Part shown: piece after piece, positions 1 to 10,219 of the stretch
Layout of the letters: the number at the start of each line of letters is the position of its first letter
Numbering within the stretch: the first letter of the stretch is position 1
Assembly (NCBI RefSeq): GCF_003337485.1
Contig: NZ_QPJJ01000004.1
Coordinates: 62,001-126,000, forward strand
Length of the DNA: 64,000 nucleotides
Source of the DNA: Saliterribacillus persicus
GTDB lineage: Bacteria; Bacillota; Bacilli; Bacillales; Amphibacillaceae
Reading direction: 5' to 3'
Made by a program: the position numbers and the translations under genes
The notes under the pieces: generated by a model
The model's database searches: none
What the model was told of the DNA's origin: nothing
The model's input: only the letters and a program-made list of their open reading frames with translations

Positions 1-1159
1 GAGCAAGTGCCATTACCTCTCCTGTTGCTTTCATTTGCGTTCCTAATAATCGATCTGCTTGGGTAAATTTATCAAACGGCCAACGTGGTATTTTAAGCGC
101 GATATAATCAATCGTTGGCTCAAAGCTCGCGTAGGTATAACCCGTGATTGGATTAAGAACCTCATCTAAGTGATAGCCTAATGCTAATTTTGCAGCAATT
201 CGTGCAATTGGATAACCAGTCGCTTTTGAAGCAAGGGCACTAGATCTGCTCACTCGTGGATTTACTTCTATAATGACATATTCGTCACTATATGGATTAA
301 GTGCAAATTGAATATTACAACCGCCAATTACACCAAGCTCCCGAATCACCTTACAAGAAGATGTTCGAAGCATTTGATACTGACGGTCTGTTAGTGTTTG
401 AGAAGGTGCAACAACAATACTATCTCCAGTGTGAACACCAACTGGATCAAAGTTTTCCATGTTACACACGATGATACACGTATCATTTTCGTCACGCATT
501 ACTTCATATTCAATTTCCTTCCAGCCCTTTACACTTTGTTCAATTAAAACCTGTTTAATCGGGCTATAATGCAGACCACTTTTGACTATCTTACGTAATT
601 CAGCCTCATTGTCTGCAATTCCGCCTCCAGCTCCACCAAGTGTATAAGCAGGGCGTACAATTAAAGGATAACCAACACCATTCGCAAAGTTTATTGCCTC
701 GTCTACTAAACTAGTTGATAAACTTTCCGCTACGGGTTCATTTAAATCCTTCATCATTGATTTAAAAATATCGCGGTCTTCCCCTTTTTGAATGGTTTCA
801 AGCGGGGTACCTAATAGCTCTACCTTATACTGTTCTAAAATACCGGCTTCTGTTAGTAATACCGCCATATTTAAACCTGTCTGCCCACCGAGCGTTGGTA
901 ACAGGCCGTCTGGGCGTTCTTTTTTTATAATATTTGCAAGTGAATCCTTTGTTAAAGGCTCTAAGTACACTTTATCTGCAATATTTTCATCCGTCATGAT
1001 CGTAGCAGGGTTATTGTTAACTAAGATAACCTCTACGCCTTCTTCTTTTAATGCGAGACAAGCTTGGGTACCAGCATAATCAAATTCAGCTGCTTGCCCG
1101 ATAACGATTGGCCCAGAGCCAATTACTAAAACCTTCTTAATATGGTTTAACTTAGGCAT
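1..1159 (-). CDS. carB: Carbamoyl-phosphate synthase large subunit, N-terminal part (runs off the window)
   Basis: The N-terminal 386 residues of the large (synthetase) subunit, which makes carbamoyl phosphate from bicarbonate, ATP and ammonia supplied by CarA. The start [20 protein letters not shown] is typical, followed by [13 protein letters not shown] and the ATP-grasp segments [12 protein letters not shown] and [20 protein letters not shown]. The C-terminal part lies beyond position 1. The start codon overlaps the carA stop by 8 bp, so the two subunits are probably translationally coupled. Placement directly after argGH and carA suggests the arginine-specific enzyme rather than the pyrimidine (pyrAB) one; this is inferred from context. 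Confidence 0.95.
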   Translation of the reverse strand, partial: MPKLNHIKKVLVIGSGPIVIGQAAEFDYAGTQACLALKEEGVEVILVNNNPATIMTDENIADKVYLEPLTKDSLANIIKKERPDGLLPTLGGQTGLNMAVLLTEAGILEQYKVELLGTPLETIQKGEDRDIFKSMMKDLNEPVAESLSTSLVDEAINFANGVGYPLIVRPAYTLGGAGGGIADNEAELRKIVKSGLHYSPIKQVLIEQSVKGWKEIEYEVMRDENDTCIIVCNMENFDPVGVHTGDSIVVAPSQTLTDRQYQMLRTSSCKVIRELGVIGGCNIQFALNPYSDEYVIIEVNPRVSRSSALASKATGYPIARIAAKLALGYHLDEVLNPITGYTYASFEPTIDYIALKIPRWPFDKFTQADRLLGTQMKATGEVMALA

Positions 1160-2249
1160 GTTGTTTCTCTCCCTTAACGATGAACTGCTTAATGAAATCG
1201 ACAAATAAATCATGAGTATCGATTGGACCTGGATGTGCTTCTGGGTGGAATTGAACTGTCATTAAAGGCTTTGTTTTATGCTTTAACCCCTCCACTGATT
1301 TATCATTCACATTCACATGGGAGACATACCAGTCTGTCATTTTAACCGAGTCATAATCTACGACATAGCCATGATTCTGTGAAGTAATCATAACCTTACC
1401 TGTTGTTAGATCCTTAACAGGGTGGTTACTACCGCGGTGACCATATGGTAATCGCTTCGTTTTTGCACCGTACGCAAGTGCTACTAATTGATGTCCAAGA
1501 CAAATTCCCATAGAAGGAAAAGTCTCCGTAATTTTTTTAATATTGTCCGCTAAATAAGCAAGCGACTTTGGATTTCCTGGTCCATTGGATAACAGAACAC
1601 CATCTGGATCGATTTTCTTTATTTCATCAAACGTTGTATTAAATGGAACAACGGTAACATCACAGCCTAAAGCAAGTAAAGACTTTGCGATCGAGTGTTT
1701 ATAACCAAAATCCATCACAACAACATGAGGTGTATGGATCGAATTTGCAGGATTTTGCGTGCGATAAATTAACTTTTCCTTTGTAGAAACCTCTTCTACA
1801 ATCGTATCAATTACCTGAAACTTTTTAGGTGCATCATTTTTATCAGAGGTTATTTTTCCGTAAACCTCTCCGTGCTCTCTCACAATTCTTGTAAGCGCAC
1901 GGGTGTCGACACCGTAAAGCGCTGGAATATTAAATTCTGCTAGCATATCCATCAAGGTGTGCTTCTTTTCGTAATGCTCAGGATTAATGCTTGGTGTAGA
2001 TATAATAAAGCCGGATAAGGATGGTTTAATACTTTCAAAATCAATATCATTACAGCCATAATTCCCAATAAGCGGATAGGTCATGGTTACGATTTGTCCT
2101 GCATAAGAAGGATCTGTCATCACTTCTTGATAACCAGTCATTGCTGTATTAAAAACTAACTCACCTTCTGTTGCTTGTGTGTGATTTAGCCACTTTCCTT
2201 CTAGCACATCCCCTGTATTTAAAACAAGATAACCTGTTGTTTCTTGCAT
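1152..2249 (-). CDS. carA: Carbamoyl-phosphate synthase small (glutaminase) subunit
   Basis: Glutamine amidotransferase subunit of carbamoyl-phosphate synthase, which hydrolyses glutamine and passes ammonia to CarB. About 365 residues. The N-terminal CPSase small-subunit domain contains [20 protein letters not shown], and the class-I GATase domain carries the nucleophile in GICLGHQ and the His/Glu pair in [10 protein letters not shown] chose ATG 2249 because GGAGG lies 7 nt upstream; an in-frame TTG 15 bp earlier has no ribosome binding site. It overlaps carB by 8 bp. A promoter with an ARG-box-like region lies upstream, consistent with arginine control. Confidence 0.95.
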   Translation of the reverse strand: MQETTGYLVLNTGDVLEGKWLNHTQATEGELVFNTAMTGYQEVMTDPSYAGQIVTMTYPLIGNYGCNDIDFESIKPSLSGFIISTPSINPEHYEKKHTLMDMLAEFNIPALYGVDTRALTRIVREHGEVYGKITSDKNDAPKKFQVIDTIVEEVSTKEKLIYRTQNPANSIHTPHVVVMDFGYKHSIAKSLLALGCDVTVVPFNTTFDEIKKIDPDGVLLSNGPGNPKSLAYLADNIKKITETFPSMGICLGHQLVALAYGAKTKRLPYGHRGSNHPVKDLTTGKVMITSQNHGYVVDYDSVKMTDWYVSHVNVNDKSVEGLKHKTKPLMTVQFHPEAHPGPIDTHDLFVDFIKQFIVKGEKQHA

Positions 2250-2309
2250 GCTGCATCCTCCCAATCTATTTAAAGATGTTTATGTTTCATCTATGTTTAA
2301 TGGGTAGCA

Positions 2310-2338
2310 ATTAAATTTGCTACTACTATAATATTCAA
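2310..2338 (-). promoter_or_regulatory. carAB promoter, possibly ArgR/AhrC-controlled
   Basis: On the minus strand TTGAAT (2333-2338), a 17-nt spacer and TTTAAT (2310-2315) form a plausible sigma-A promoter about 60 bp upstream of carA. The AT-rich block just upstream (about 2335-2375) has TGAAT and TGCATAAATAT half-sites that resemble ARG boxes but match less well than those at argG. The remainder of the 2250-2515 gap shows no gene. Confidence 0.45.
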
Positions 2339-2515
2339 TAATTATACTATATTATTTATATTTATGCATTTATATTTGTAAAAATAGCTCATTCTTTTTT
2401 GTCTTTTATAAACAATAAATGATGAGCTAGTAATAATTTATGAATGCCGATGATTTTTTGTTAAATCCTTTTGTCATTGTAGGAATTAAAGAATAACCTA
2501 TTTCAATTAGGATAT

Positions 2516-2554
2516 AAAAAAACTAAGCCTCTCTCTGAGGCAGAGACTTAGTTT
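2516..2554 (-). terminator. Rho-independent terminator after argH
   Basis: Nested inverted repeat: outer AAACTAAG/CTTAGTTT and inner GCCTC/GAGGC arms. In the minus direction it runs into a T tract, just downstream of the argH stop. Confidence 0.85.
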
Positions 2555-2572
2555 CTATTAATCCTTACTATG

Positions 2573-3994
2573 TTATTTAAATACATTTACAATTTCAACA
2601 TGTGCTTCAATCCAAGCTTTTTCTTTTTCTAGAATAGTTTCAGAGTGTGTGATTTGATCTTCCACTCTATTTTTAGCCGTTCCACCTATCACATTACGTG
2701 CATTTACAACAGCTTTTGGATCAAGAACTGCATAAATATCTTCATCGATTAAATCAGAGAAGCCTTTAAATTCTTCTAAAGTTAGATTTAATAAATATTT
2801 ATTTTCATTGATACAATGTAACACTACCTGGCCAACCACTGCATGCGCTTCTCTAAATGGAAGGTCTTTTCCAACAAGATAATCAGCTAAATCTGTTGCA
2901 TTTGAAAAATCCTTTGCAACTGCTTCATACATATTGTCTTTTTTGACATCCATCGTAGCAATCATCGGTGCAAATAAACCAAGCGCACCTTTTAATGTTT
3001 CGACCGTATCAAACATGCCTTCTTTATCCTCTTGCATATCTTTATTATAAGCTAATGGTAAGCCTTTTAGCGTCGTAAGCATACCGATCAAATGACCGTA
3101 TACTCGCCCAGACTTCCCACGCACTAATTCTGCAACGTCTGGGTTCTTTTTCTGTGGCATCATACTGCTACCTGTACAAAATGCATCATCTAATTCAACA
3201 AAGTTGAACTCGGCACTTGACCACTGGACAAGCTCTTCACTCAAACGAGATAAATGCATAATAACAAGTGATGCATTGGATAGAAATTCTACAACGAAAT
3301 CTCTATCACTAACGGCGTCCAAGCTATTTTCTACTACCCCATCAAAATTTAAACTATCCGCAACCATCATCCGGTCTATCGGAAAGGTGGTTCCAGCAAG
3401 TGCACCTGCTCCAAGCGGAGAACGATTAACACGCTTAAAGCTATCAGTAAGCCTTTCAGCGTCACGCGAAAACATCGATACATATGCCATCATATGATGT
3501 GCGAATAATACTGGTTGTGCCCGTTGCAGATGTGTATAGCCAGGAAGAACCGTATCTAAATTAGCTTTCGCTTGTTTCATCAGTGATTCTTGTAGAGCTG
3601 TTAATAGCTCTACAATTGTCACTAACGATTCCCGAAGGTATAAACGCATATCTAATGCTACCTGATCATTTCTGCTTCTACCTGTATGAAGCTTACCGCC
3701 AACAGCACCAACCTCATCAATGAGTAACTTTTCTACATTCATATGAATATCTTCATTTGCTTCTGTTAACTCAGCTTCTCCAGCTTTAATCTTTTGTGCA
3801 ACTGTTTGAAGGCCTTTTGAAATTTCCGCAGCATCTTCTTTGGAAATGATATCGCATTTTGCAAGCATATCAACATGTGCAAGACTACCTTGAATATCAT
3901 ATTGCGCTAGCTTTTGGTCAAAGCTAATCGATGCAGTATATTCATCTACTAATTCATTTGTTGGTTTTGTAAAACGTCCGCCCCATAGTTTCAT
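2573..3994 (-). CDS. argH: Argininosuccinate lyase
   Basis: Last step of arginine synthesis: argininosuccinate to arginine and fumarate. 473 residues, a normal length for the family. The start MKLWGGRF is the canonical N terminus; [10 protein letters not shown] and the fumarase/aspartase-superfamily signature [11 protein letters not shown] (around residue 285) mark the active site. ATG 3994 overlaps the argG stop as ATGA, so the genes are translationally coupled. A strong terminator follows, so the argGH transcript appears to end before carA. Confidence 0.97.
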   Translation of the reverse strand: MKLWGGRFTKPTNELVDEYTASISFDQKLAQYDIQGSLAHVDMLAKCDIISKEDAAEISKGLQTVAQKIKAGEAELTEANEDIHMNVEKLLIDEVGAVGGKLHTGRSRNDQVALDMRLYLRESLVTIVELLTALQESLMKQAKANLDTVLPGYTHLQRAQPVLFAHHMMAYVSMFSRDAERLTDSFKRVNRSPLGAGALAGTTFPIDRMMVADSLNFDGVVENSLDAVSDRDFVVEFLSNASLVIMHLSRLSEELVQWSSAEFNFVELDDAFCTGSSMMPQKKNPDVAELVRGKSGRVYGHLIGMLTTLKGLPLAYNKDMQEDKEGMFDTVETLKGALGLFAPMIATMDVKKDNMYEAVAKDFSNATDLADYLVGKDLPFREAHAVVGQVVLHCINENKYLLNLTLEEFKGFSDLIDEDIYAVLDPKAVVNARNVIGGTAKNRVEDQITHSETILEKEKAWIEAHVEIVNVFK

Positions 3995-5250
3995 TGCTTC
4001 ACAGATTCCTTTTTATCGATAATTGTTTTTTCCATAATTTTTGCTTTGTCCGCATGCACGTTATTCACTTCAGAGTGAACCTTTGTTGGAAGACCCCAAA
4101 GCTTGATGAATCCTAGTGCTGCTTCATGATCGAACTGATCACCTTTATTATACGTTGCAAGCTCTAAGTTATATAAAGAATTTTCGGATTTACGTCCGAT
4201 AACAAATGCTTGACCTTTGTATAATTGTACCTTCACAACACCAGTTACAAAAGTTTGTGTTTCTTCAATAAATGCTTTTAATGCATCTGTTAATTGTGTG
4301 AACCAAAGACCATCGTAAATAGATTGTGCAATTTTTTGTTCAACAATTGGTTTAAACTGCATTACCTCTCTCGGTAATGTAATTGCCTCTAGCTCCTGGT
4401 GTGCATTTATTAGTGTAATTGCAGCAGGTGCTTCGTAAATCTCACGTGATTTAATTCCAACTAATCTGTTTTCCACGTGGTCAATACGTCCAACGCCATG
4501 CTTTCCTGCAATTTTGTTTAATTCAAGAATTAACTGATCTAATGGATAAGCTTTTCCGTCCAATGCTACTGGAGCACCTTTTTCAAATGTAATTTCAATT
4601 ACTTCTGGTTTATCAGGTGCATCTACTGGATCTGCTGTTAATTCAAAAGCATCTTTTGGCGCTTCTGCCCAAGGATCCTCTAAAATTCCACATTCATTAC
4701 TACGTCCCCAAAGGTTTTGGTCAACGCTATATGGGCTATCTAAATTAATTGGAATTGGAATACCATGACTTTGAGCGTATTTAATTTCTTCATCTCTCGT
4801 CATTTTCCATTCACGAACTGGTGCTACAATTTTCAAGTCTGGATTTAAAGCAGTAAATGCTACATCAAATCTAACTTGGTCATTCCCTTTACCAGTACAA
4901 CCGTGTGCGACAGCGACTGCTCCTTCTTTTTCTGCAATATCAACTAATACTTTTGCAATTAGTGGACGAGAAAGTGCAGATACTAATGGATATTTTCCTT
5001 CATACATAACGTTCGCTTTTAATGCTGGTAATACGAAATCTTCCGCAAACAATAATTTAGCATCTACTGTGTAAGATTTAATTGCCCCTACATCAATTGC
5101 TTTATTTTTTACGAATTCTAAATCTTTTCCTTCTCCTACATCAAGGCCCACTGCAATTACGTCATAATTATATTCATCTTGTAACCATTTAATTGCAACA
5201 GAGGTATCTAATCCTCCAGAATATGCTAGTACTATTTTGTCCTTCGCCAT
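3991..5250 (-). CDS. argG: Argininosuccinate synthase
   Basis: Condenses citrulline and aspartate using ATP to give argininosuccinate. 419 residues beginning [17 protein letters not shown], with the N-type ATP pyrophosphatase P-loop SGGLDTS. Other family blocks are [16 protein letters not shown] and [25 protein letters not shown] 5250 is chosen because AAGGAG sits 8 nt upstream; a longer in-frame opening has no such site. Followed by argH with a 4-bp overlap. The promoter is covered by tandem ARG-box-like sites, so arginine repression through AhrC/ArgR is likely. Confidence 0.97.
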   Translation of the reverse strand: MAKDKIVLAYSGGLDTSVAIKWLQDEYNYDVIAVGLDVGEGKDLEFVKNKAIDVGAIKSYTVDAKLLFAEDFVLPALKANVMYEGKYPLVSALSRPLIAKVLVDIAEKEGAVAVAHGCTGKGNDQVRFDVAFTALNPDLKIVAPVREWKMTRDEEIKYAQSHGIPIPINLDSPYSVDQNLWGRSNECGILEDPWAEAPKDAFELTADPVDAPDKPEVIEITFEKGAPVALDGKAYPLDQLILELNKIAGKHGVGRIDHVENRLVGIKSREIYEAPAAITLINAHQELEAITLPREVMQFKPIVEQKIAQSIYDGLWFTQLTDALKAFIEETQTFVTGVVKVQLYKGQAFVIGRKSENSLYNLELATYNKGDQFDHEAALGFIKLWGLPTKVHSEVNNVHADKAKIMEKTIIDKKESVKQ

Positions 5251-5309
5251 TTGTAAATCTCTCCTTAAAGTTTTTATATGCAAGTCATTACCTACGTTTT
5301 TATGTGATA

Positions 5310-5344
5310 CGAATTATTATGCACTATTTCGTATATTAATTCAA
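5310..5344 (-). promoter_or_regulatory. argGH promoter overlapped by tandem ARG boxes
   Basis: Minus strand: TTGAAT (5339-5344), 17-nt spacer, CATAAT (5316-5321). Two matches to the TGAAT-WWWW-ATTCA arginine-repressor half-site pair lie at 5310-5323 and 5330-5343 (each 12 of 14). They start 20 bp apart and cover both promoter hexamers. The geometry fits AhrC/ArgR repression; binding is inferred. Confidence 0.65.
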
Positions 5345-5573
5345 CCGTTTTAGGTTAATTTCTTAAAAAAATTTTTATAAATTTGAATTATAGATGTAAA
5401 AGTAATGACTTGTATTCCATTCTTTTAGTCTTTTTAATCTTATTTTTTTATTAAACTCACAATTATTCATATAATCGAATTTTTATACAAAATCATGAAT
5501 AAGCATAGATTTGTAACCATCTCCTTTTATAAACGTCTAACTAGATAACGAAATAAAAGAGGGGGTCATTTTT

Positions 5574-6506
5574 ATGATCAGAAAAAAAAGCTTACTTATA
5601 CTAACTATTTTATCTTTCTTTTTTCTCTTCGCGTGTAGTAGTGAAGATTCCGAATCAAGTGAGGATAGCCAGTCTACTAATGATATAGCCGAAACAAGAG
5701 ACATGGAAATTGGTTATCAGGAGGAAAGCGAAAAAGCTGCTTTAGAAAACTCTACTGATGAAGCAGCTGAGACCGAAGAGGCACCTAATGATAATGGATT
5801 AACGGAGGAAGACAGAAAAATCATCTATAACGCCTACCTTCAAATTGAAACAAAAGGATTTGATGAAACGATTAACTTTATAGAAAAAGAAACGAGAAAG
5901 AATAATGGTTACATCGTTGAATCTCGTGTTCATAATAATGAAGAAAACGAAAATCGGAACGGTTCTTTAACATTGCGTATACCTTCTGAATCGTTTGCAG
6001 ATTTTCTCGTATTACTAGACGAAGGTGATATGAAAATTGTAGAAGAATCTGTAACAGGGGATGACGTAACTGAACAATATGTAGACTTAGAAGCCAGATT
6101 GAAATCTAAGAATGTAGTAGAGAAACGATTGCTTTCTTTTATGGAGAATGCCGAAAAAACGGAGGATCTTTTGAAAATCTCCAATGATTTAGCAAAAGTG
6201 CAAGAGGAAATCGAACAAATAACGGGGAAAATGAAATACCTTGAAAACCATGCAGCCCTTGCTACAGTTACCATTGAATTGTGGGAAACGGATGTAAAAA
6301 TTCCTTCTATAGAAAACGACGATTTAAATACGTGGGAAAAAACGAAAGAACAGTTTATGAAAAGTATTAACATCCTATTACAAACCGCTTCCGCATTATT
6401 TATTTTCTTTGCTGGTAATTTACCTATCTTTATTTTAATCACAGCAGTCTTATTAGTTGTTTACATTATATATAAACGAAAAAAGAAATCCGCTCCAAAA
6501 GAATAA
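5574..6506 (+). CDS. DUF4349-family membrane-anchored lipoprotein
   Basis: 310 residues. The N terminus is a lipoprotein signal peptide with lipobox LFAC (Cys21). An acidic Ser/Glu-rich linker (residues 22-80) leads into a globular region with the segments IETKGFDETINFIEKE and SLTLRIPSESF. A coiled-coil-like stretch (about 195-225) and one hydrophobic segment near the C terminus (about 275-300) end in a Lys-rich tail. The order matches the DUF4349 family of putative anchored extracytoplasmic proteins of unknown function. GGGGG lies 8 nt before the ATG. It stands alone, divergent from argG. Confidence 0.8.
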   Translation: MIRKKSLLILTILSFFFLFACSSEDSESSEDSQSTNDIAETRDMEIGYQEESEKAALENSTDEAAETEEAPNDNGLTEEDRKIIYNAYLQIETKGFDETINFIEKETRKNNGYIVESRVHNNEENENRNGSLTLRIPSESFADFLVLLDEGDMKIVEESVTGDDVTEQYVDLEARLKSKNVVEKRLLSFMENAEKTEDLLKISNDLAKVQEEIEQITGKMKYLENHAALATVTIELWETDVKIPSIENDDLNTWEKTKEQFMKSINILLQTASALFIFFAGNLPIFILITAVLLVVYIIYKRKKKSAPKE

Positions 6507-6689
6507 AATGAGATTTCCTTCAGTGGGGATTTTCTTTCCCCGCTGGAGATAAATGTAATTATTAGTATGTTAACCCCACTTTTCTCTTTTTATTTATTTA
6601 AAAAGTATAGTGCGGTTAGTTTGTGTCTAGTTGTCATCAATCGTGCATGCACGTTTAACTATAATCCTTCACAATTTAAATATCCGTCG

Positions 6690-7043
6690 TTAATTTACTA
6701 TCTCAAAGAACCGATTGTCTTCCATACTATATATCTTGTTTAAGATTCCAAACGCTTTTATTGTTTCAGTTTCTTCATTACTACCAGGTATTTCAATACT
6801 TCTCTGCACCGACATAAAGATGCCTCCAATTCTATAATGCTGACCCATTACCAACACTTCCGTATTGTCTTTCTGACATACTCCGAATTCATCACATTGG
6901 TAACCATAATTTTCATAGACCCAATCTTCGAGGTTACTCCTTGATGGAGTAGTAATGAGCAGAACAACAAAAAATATTACGAATATACTTGTTATAATTT
7001 TGAATGTTTTTTTAAGTCTTCCTTTTGCTTTTTTCTGAATCAC
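6690..7043 (-). CDS. Small membrane-anchored protein, possibly DUF4359-like
   Basis: 117 residues, starting at GTG 7043 with GAGGAG 5 nt upstream. One N-terminal transmembrane helix (about residues 15-32) after a Lys-rich start, then TTPSRSNLEDWVYENYGYQC. The TPSxxxLxxW-type opening resembles DUF4359 proteins, and two Cys (CDEFGVC) could form an extracytoplasmic disulfide. No function is recognised. The gene follows the VOC-family gene by 22 bp on the same strand, so the two may be co-transcribed. Confidence 0.6.
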   Translation of the reverse strand: MIQKKAKGRLKKTFKIITSIFVIFFVVLLITTPSRSNLEDWVYENYGYQCDEFGVCQKDNTEVLVMGQHYRIGGIFMSVQRSIEIPGSNEETETIKAFGILNKIYSMEDNRFFEIVN

Positions 7044-7065
7044 TATATCTCCTCAAATTCTTCTC

Positions 7066-7503
7066 TTATTTTATTTTCTCTGCCAACTCTAATATAATTC
7101 CTTCTGGACCACGACAGTAACATAGTTTATAAGTGTTTTTGTAATTTTGTATCTCACCAATCAGCTCTGCGCCTTTCTTTTTCATTTTGGCAACAATCGC
7201 TTCCATACCTTCAACCGCAAAGGCAATATGCCGGATACCTAAAGTATTTGCCAAAGGGTGCTGTATGCCATTTTCATCTGATGGCGTATGAAATTTTACT
7301 AATTCTATAGTTGCTTCACCATCAGGCGTCCGTAGCATTACGACATCTTCTTTAACATCCTCGAGCCCTATTATTCGCTCAACCCACTCGCCTTCCACTT
7401 CCGCTTCTCCCATCAATTCAAGACCAAAATCAAGAAAAAAATCTTTAGCAGCAGGAAGATCATTAACAATTATACCCACATGATCTATTCTTTGAATTTT
7501 CAT
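7066..7503 (-). CDS. VOC-superfamily protein (glyoxalase/epimerase-like)
   Basis: 145 residues with two beta-alpha-beta-beta-beta modules of the vicinal-oxygen-chelate fold. The first opens RIDHVGIIVNDL (metal His8); the second contains GIRHIAFAVE and ends with the ligand-type Glu in IILELAE. Such proteins bind a divalent metal and act as glyoxalases, epimerases, dioxygenases or resistance proteins; the sequence does not say which. GGAGGT is 8 nt from the ATG. Confidence 0.85.
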   Translation of the reverse strand: MKIQRIDHVGIIVNDLPAAKDFFLDFGLELMGEAEVEGEWVERIIGLEDVKEDVVMLRTPDGEATIELVKFHTPSDENGIQHPLANTLGIRHIAFAVEGMEAIVAKMKKKGAELIGEIQNYKNTYKLCYCRGPEGIILELAEKIK

Positions 7504-7678
7504 ATCTTAATACCTCCTGTTTTTTCAAATTTCCTTATTAACGTATTTATTCTAGATCCCTTCATGATTTTCCTTTTTTCAAGTAACCTAGCAACAGTTC
7601 ATCTAAAATAAAAATTGGAATTATGTTACAATACAAAAAGATATTTAGTCATATCTTTTTTATGAAGAGGTGAATTAA

Positions 7679-8365
7679 ATGAAATACTTCCATCCAATTA
7701 TGAATTCCAGTGGAAACGAAAAAATATTAAATCTATTACCCAGTGAATATAAAAATGCTTGGATTATATTTCTTCCATTTATAGAAATGCCTGACGAATG
7801 GATCAAAGAAAACTCCACTCCCACTTTTCCAACAAATAAAGAAATCTTAAATGTAGGACGACCAGTTTCGTGGGAATATTTAAGGAAAAAAAGTAATATT
7901 AATAGCATTGCTAATTTTTCTATTGCTGTTAACACAAAGCTTACCAATGGATTTGGGAGAGAGTTATATACGAGAACAGATTTATCCCAACAGTTAACAG
8001 ACGCTCTATCAAAAAATGTTTTCTTCCCCCAAGAAGATAATCTATCTGTATTTGTAATAAAATCAATTTTTGACTTTTTTTCTATAAGAGATTGTGAAAA
8101 AATTGAGTATGCTTTTATAGATGATGAAAATATCTACTCTCTTCAGTTAGACAGTATGACAAGTGAGGATATTTTAAAATTGAGTAATGGTCCTATAACC
8201 ATTAGCGATTGTGACAAGGATTATGTGTTTACCTTTTTCTTTGATGAGGTTTCTGCTTTGTTATTCAGTAAAGATAGCATAAGTGATGTTGTATTCAAGC
8301 GATTTTTTGAAGGGGTAAATGTGGATAAATATACAATTTTCAATTGGGAAGAGCAATATAAATAA
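7679..8365 (+). CDS. Hypothetical protein, DUF2711-like
   Basis: 228 residues, soluble, with no signal peptide or membrane helix. The opening block (FLPFIEMPDEWI, then TFPTNKEILNVGRPVSWEYL) and a later YTRTDLSQQL resemble DUF2711 proteins from bacilli as I remember them. No catalytic motif is visible. AGAGGTGA lies 7 nt before the ATG. It is monocistronic between minus-strand genes, and base composition is AT-rich. Function unknown. Confidence 0.65.
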   Translation: MKYFHPIMNSSGNEKILNLLPSEYKNAWIIFLPFIEMPDEWIKENSTPTFPTNKEILNVGRPVSWEYLRKKSNINSIANFSIAVNTKLTNGFGRELYTRTDLSQQLTDALSKNVFFPQEDNLSVFVIKSIFDFFSIRDCEKIEYAFIDDENIYSLQLDSMTSEDILKLSNGPITISDCDKDYVFTFFFDEVSALLFSKDSISDVVFKRFFEGVNVDKYTIFNWEEQYK

Positions 8366-8454
8366 AGAATACTCGCGTGTCCTCTGCATTAATTTGTAAG
8401 CAAAGTGGAAAACATGAATTAATCATGAATAAGTTGATAGAAAAATGACGGCAT

Positions 8455-8703
8455 TTAAATTAGCCTTTTAGCAGTAAATAATTTAACAATTAAGGCTGAC
8501 ATTAGAGACAATAATGTGTAAAGTGTTGCCCAGAACCAAAACGAAGTATTAAATACCGTAAAGGTTGCTATAACTGAAACTATTGCGACAAGTATCGGTG
8601 CTATATAAATATTCTTAAAGATGTAGTAGCCTAATATCCCTATTAAAATCGAAATCATTGGAAATACAAATATAATAAATATGATAAACGGGAATAATTC
8701 CAA
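8455..8703 (-). CDS. Small three-helix membrane protein, DUF2651 (YbeF) family
   Basis: About 82 residues from TTG 8703, chosen because a GGGGGAG ribosome binding site lies 6 nt upstream; an earlier in-frame TTG has none. Three hydrophobic segments fill most of the protein: FPFIIFIIFVFPMISILIG, a second around IYIAPILVAIVSVIATF, and a third in FWFWATLYTLLSLMSALIV. Pattern and length match the YbeF/DUF2651 family of unknown function. Confidence 0.6.
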   Translation of the reverse strand: MELFPFIIFIIFVFPMISILIGILGYYIFKNIYIAPILVAIVSVIATFTVFNTSFWFWATLYTLLSLMSALIVKLFTAKRLI

Positions 8704-8816
8704 ATTACTCTCCCCCACCTTAAAATCTGATTCAATTGTTAGATTATTACAATATTGTATCAAATTTTATTTTATAACAACACATTAATCGATGAATTTC
8801 AGATAATTCACTATCT

Positions 8817-8841
8817 ATAAAAAATGGGGCCCAGCTCCCCT
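8817..8841 (-). terminator. Possible terminator after mtnE
   Basis: GGGG/CCCC hairpin followed in the minus direction by a run of six T residues, 20 bp past the mtnE stop. The stem is short. Confidence 0.4.
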
Positions 8842-8860
8842 CTGCTAGACCTCACCCTTA

Positions 8861-10033
8861 TTAAAATACATTTAACTTTTTGATGCGATCAACCGCTTCT
8901 ATTAATCTTTCTTCATTATCTAGTAAACCAATCCGTACATAACCTTCTCCGTATTCTCCAAAACCGTTTCCTGGTGCCACCACAACGTGTGCTTCTTCTA
9001 ATAAAAGCTCGCTAAAAGAGGTCGAAGTATACCCTTCTGGTACAGGCATCCAAACAAAAAAGCTTCCCGCAGGTGGATCAATCGAATAGCCAATCTTTTC
9101 AAGCGCCTGAACAAAAGCTTCTCTTCGCTTCTCATAGATATGAAGCATTTCTTTAACAGGTTCTTGATCTTGTAATAAGGCCTTTGCCGCCGCTTCTTGC
9201 ACAGCTCCAAACAAGCTTACATATAAATGATCTTGAAGGGTTTCGATCTTTTTAATGACACTTTGATTTCCTAATGCAAACCCCACGCGCCATCCAGCCA
9301 TATTATAGGTTTTAGACATCGTATAAATTTCAATGCCAATATCCTTTGCCCCTTCAGATTCTAAGAAGCTTTGGGCTTTTTTACCATCAAAATGAAGCGC
9401 ACTATAAGCAAAGTCATGCACAACACAAATGTCATGATCGTTAGCTAACTTAACCGTTTCATCAAAAAAAGCTTTGTTTGCTACACTTGCTGTTGGATTA
9501 TTAGGGTAATTCAAAAACATTAATTTTGCTCGGTCTAAATCCTCTCCTGCAATCTCTCGATAATTGGGTAAAAAAGCATTCTCTTTCCTTAATGGCATCT
9601 TACTAACCTCAGCTTGTGCTAGGTGAATGCCAGATAAATAATCGGGATAGCCTGGGTCTGGTACCAAAGCTAGATCTTCAGCGTTCAACATACACTGACT
9701 AACTTCTACAAGACCAGTTTTAGCACCATAGAGAATCGCCACTTCTGTAGCAGGATCTATTTCGACGTTAAATTCACGCTTGTAGTATGTAGCAATTGCC
9801 TCCTTTAAAAAAGGAAAGCCTTTAAATGGCGAATAGCGGTGATAAGCAGGGTTAGCTACTGCCTCTTGCATTGCTTCTACAATATGTTCTGGGGTTGGCA
9901 GATCAGGACTTCCCTGCCCTAAATTAATCACATCATAGCCTTCTGCTTGTTTTTGTTGTGCCTTTTTCACCAAAGATGCAAAAAACTGCTCTGGTAGATT
10001 ATCTAAAATCCGTGAAGACTTATACTCCTTCAT
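8861..10033 (-). CDS. mtnE: PLP-dependent aminotransferase, MtnE-type (methionine salvage)
   Basis: 390 residues, fold-type I class I/II aminotransferase. The PLP lysine is K241 in YTMSKTYNMAGWRVG; NPNNPT-like FLNYPNNPT and the C-terminal Arg region GYVRIGLL bind cofactor and carboxylate. The sequence resembles Bacillus YkrV/MtnE, which transaminates 4-methylthio-2-oxobutanoate to methionine using glutamine. The divergent neighbour is an MtnU-type omega-amidase, which supports that role. Other substrates of this broad subgroup (for example aromatic or LL-DAP-type) cannot be excluded. No SAM riboswitch is visible in the shared 186-bp gap. Confidence 0.8.
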   Translation of the reverse strand: MKEYKSSRILDNLPEQFFASLVKKAQQKQAEGYDVINLGQGSPDLPTPEHIVEAMQEAVANPAYHRYSPFKGFPFLKEAIATYYKREFNVEIDPATEVAILYGAKTGLVEVSQCMLNAEDLALVPDPGYPDYLSGIHLAQAEVSKMPLRKENAFLPNYREIAGEDLDRAKLMFLNYPNNPTASVANKAFFDETVKLANDHDICVVHDFAYSALHFDGKKAQSFLESEGAKDIGIEIYTMSKTYNMAGWRVGFALGNQSVIKKIETLQDHLYVSLFGAVQEAAAKALLQDQEPVKEMLHIYEKRREAFVQALEKIGYSIDPPAGSFFVWMPVPEGYTSTSFSELLLEEAHVVVAPGNGFGEYGEGYVRIGLLDNEERLIEAVDRIKKLNVF

Positions 10034-10096
10034 CTATTACACTCCTTGTTGATTATCCTGTGTCTCTTTCTCCATTATGCCTAATTTTAGCTTTAA

Positions 10097-10125
10097 TTGA
10101 CAGAATTTTTTTGCAATGGGATAAT
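10097..10125 (+). promoter_or_regulatory. Sigma-A promoter of mtnU
   Basis: Consensus TTGACA (10097-10102), 17-nt spacer, GATAAT (10120-10125), about 95 bp upstream of mtnU. Confidence 0.7.
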
Positions 10126-10219
10126 TAAAATAGTAAAAAAGTATGCGCTTTAATTTTTAATAAGAATCTTCTAAATGAAACAATTAAAACCACAAATACA
10201 GACTAAAGAGGTGCTGAAA

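Noticed and set aside
5930-6442. 170-codon minus-strand ORF opposite the DUF4349 gene
   Set aside because: Antisense shadow of a well-supported gene with a signal peptide and ribosome binding site.
6507-6570. CAGTGGGG/CCCCGCTG hairpin after the DUF4349 gene as terminator
   Set aside because: Stem has a wobble pair and no T tract follows, so not listed as a terminator.
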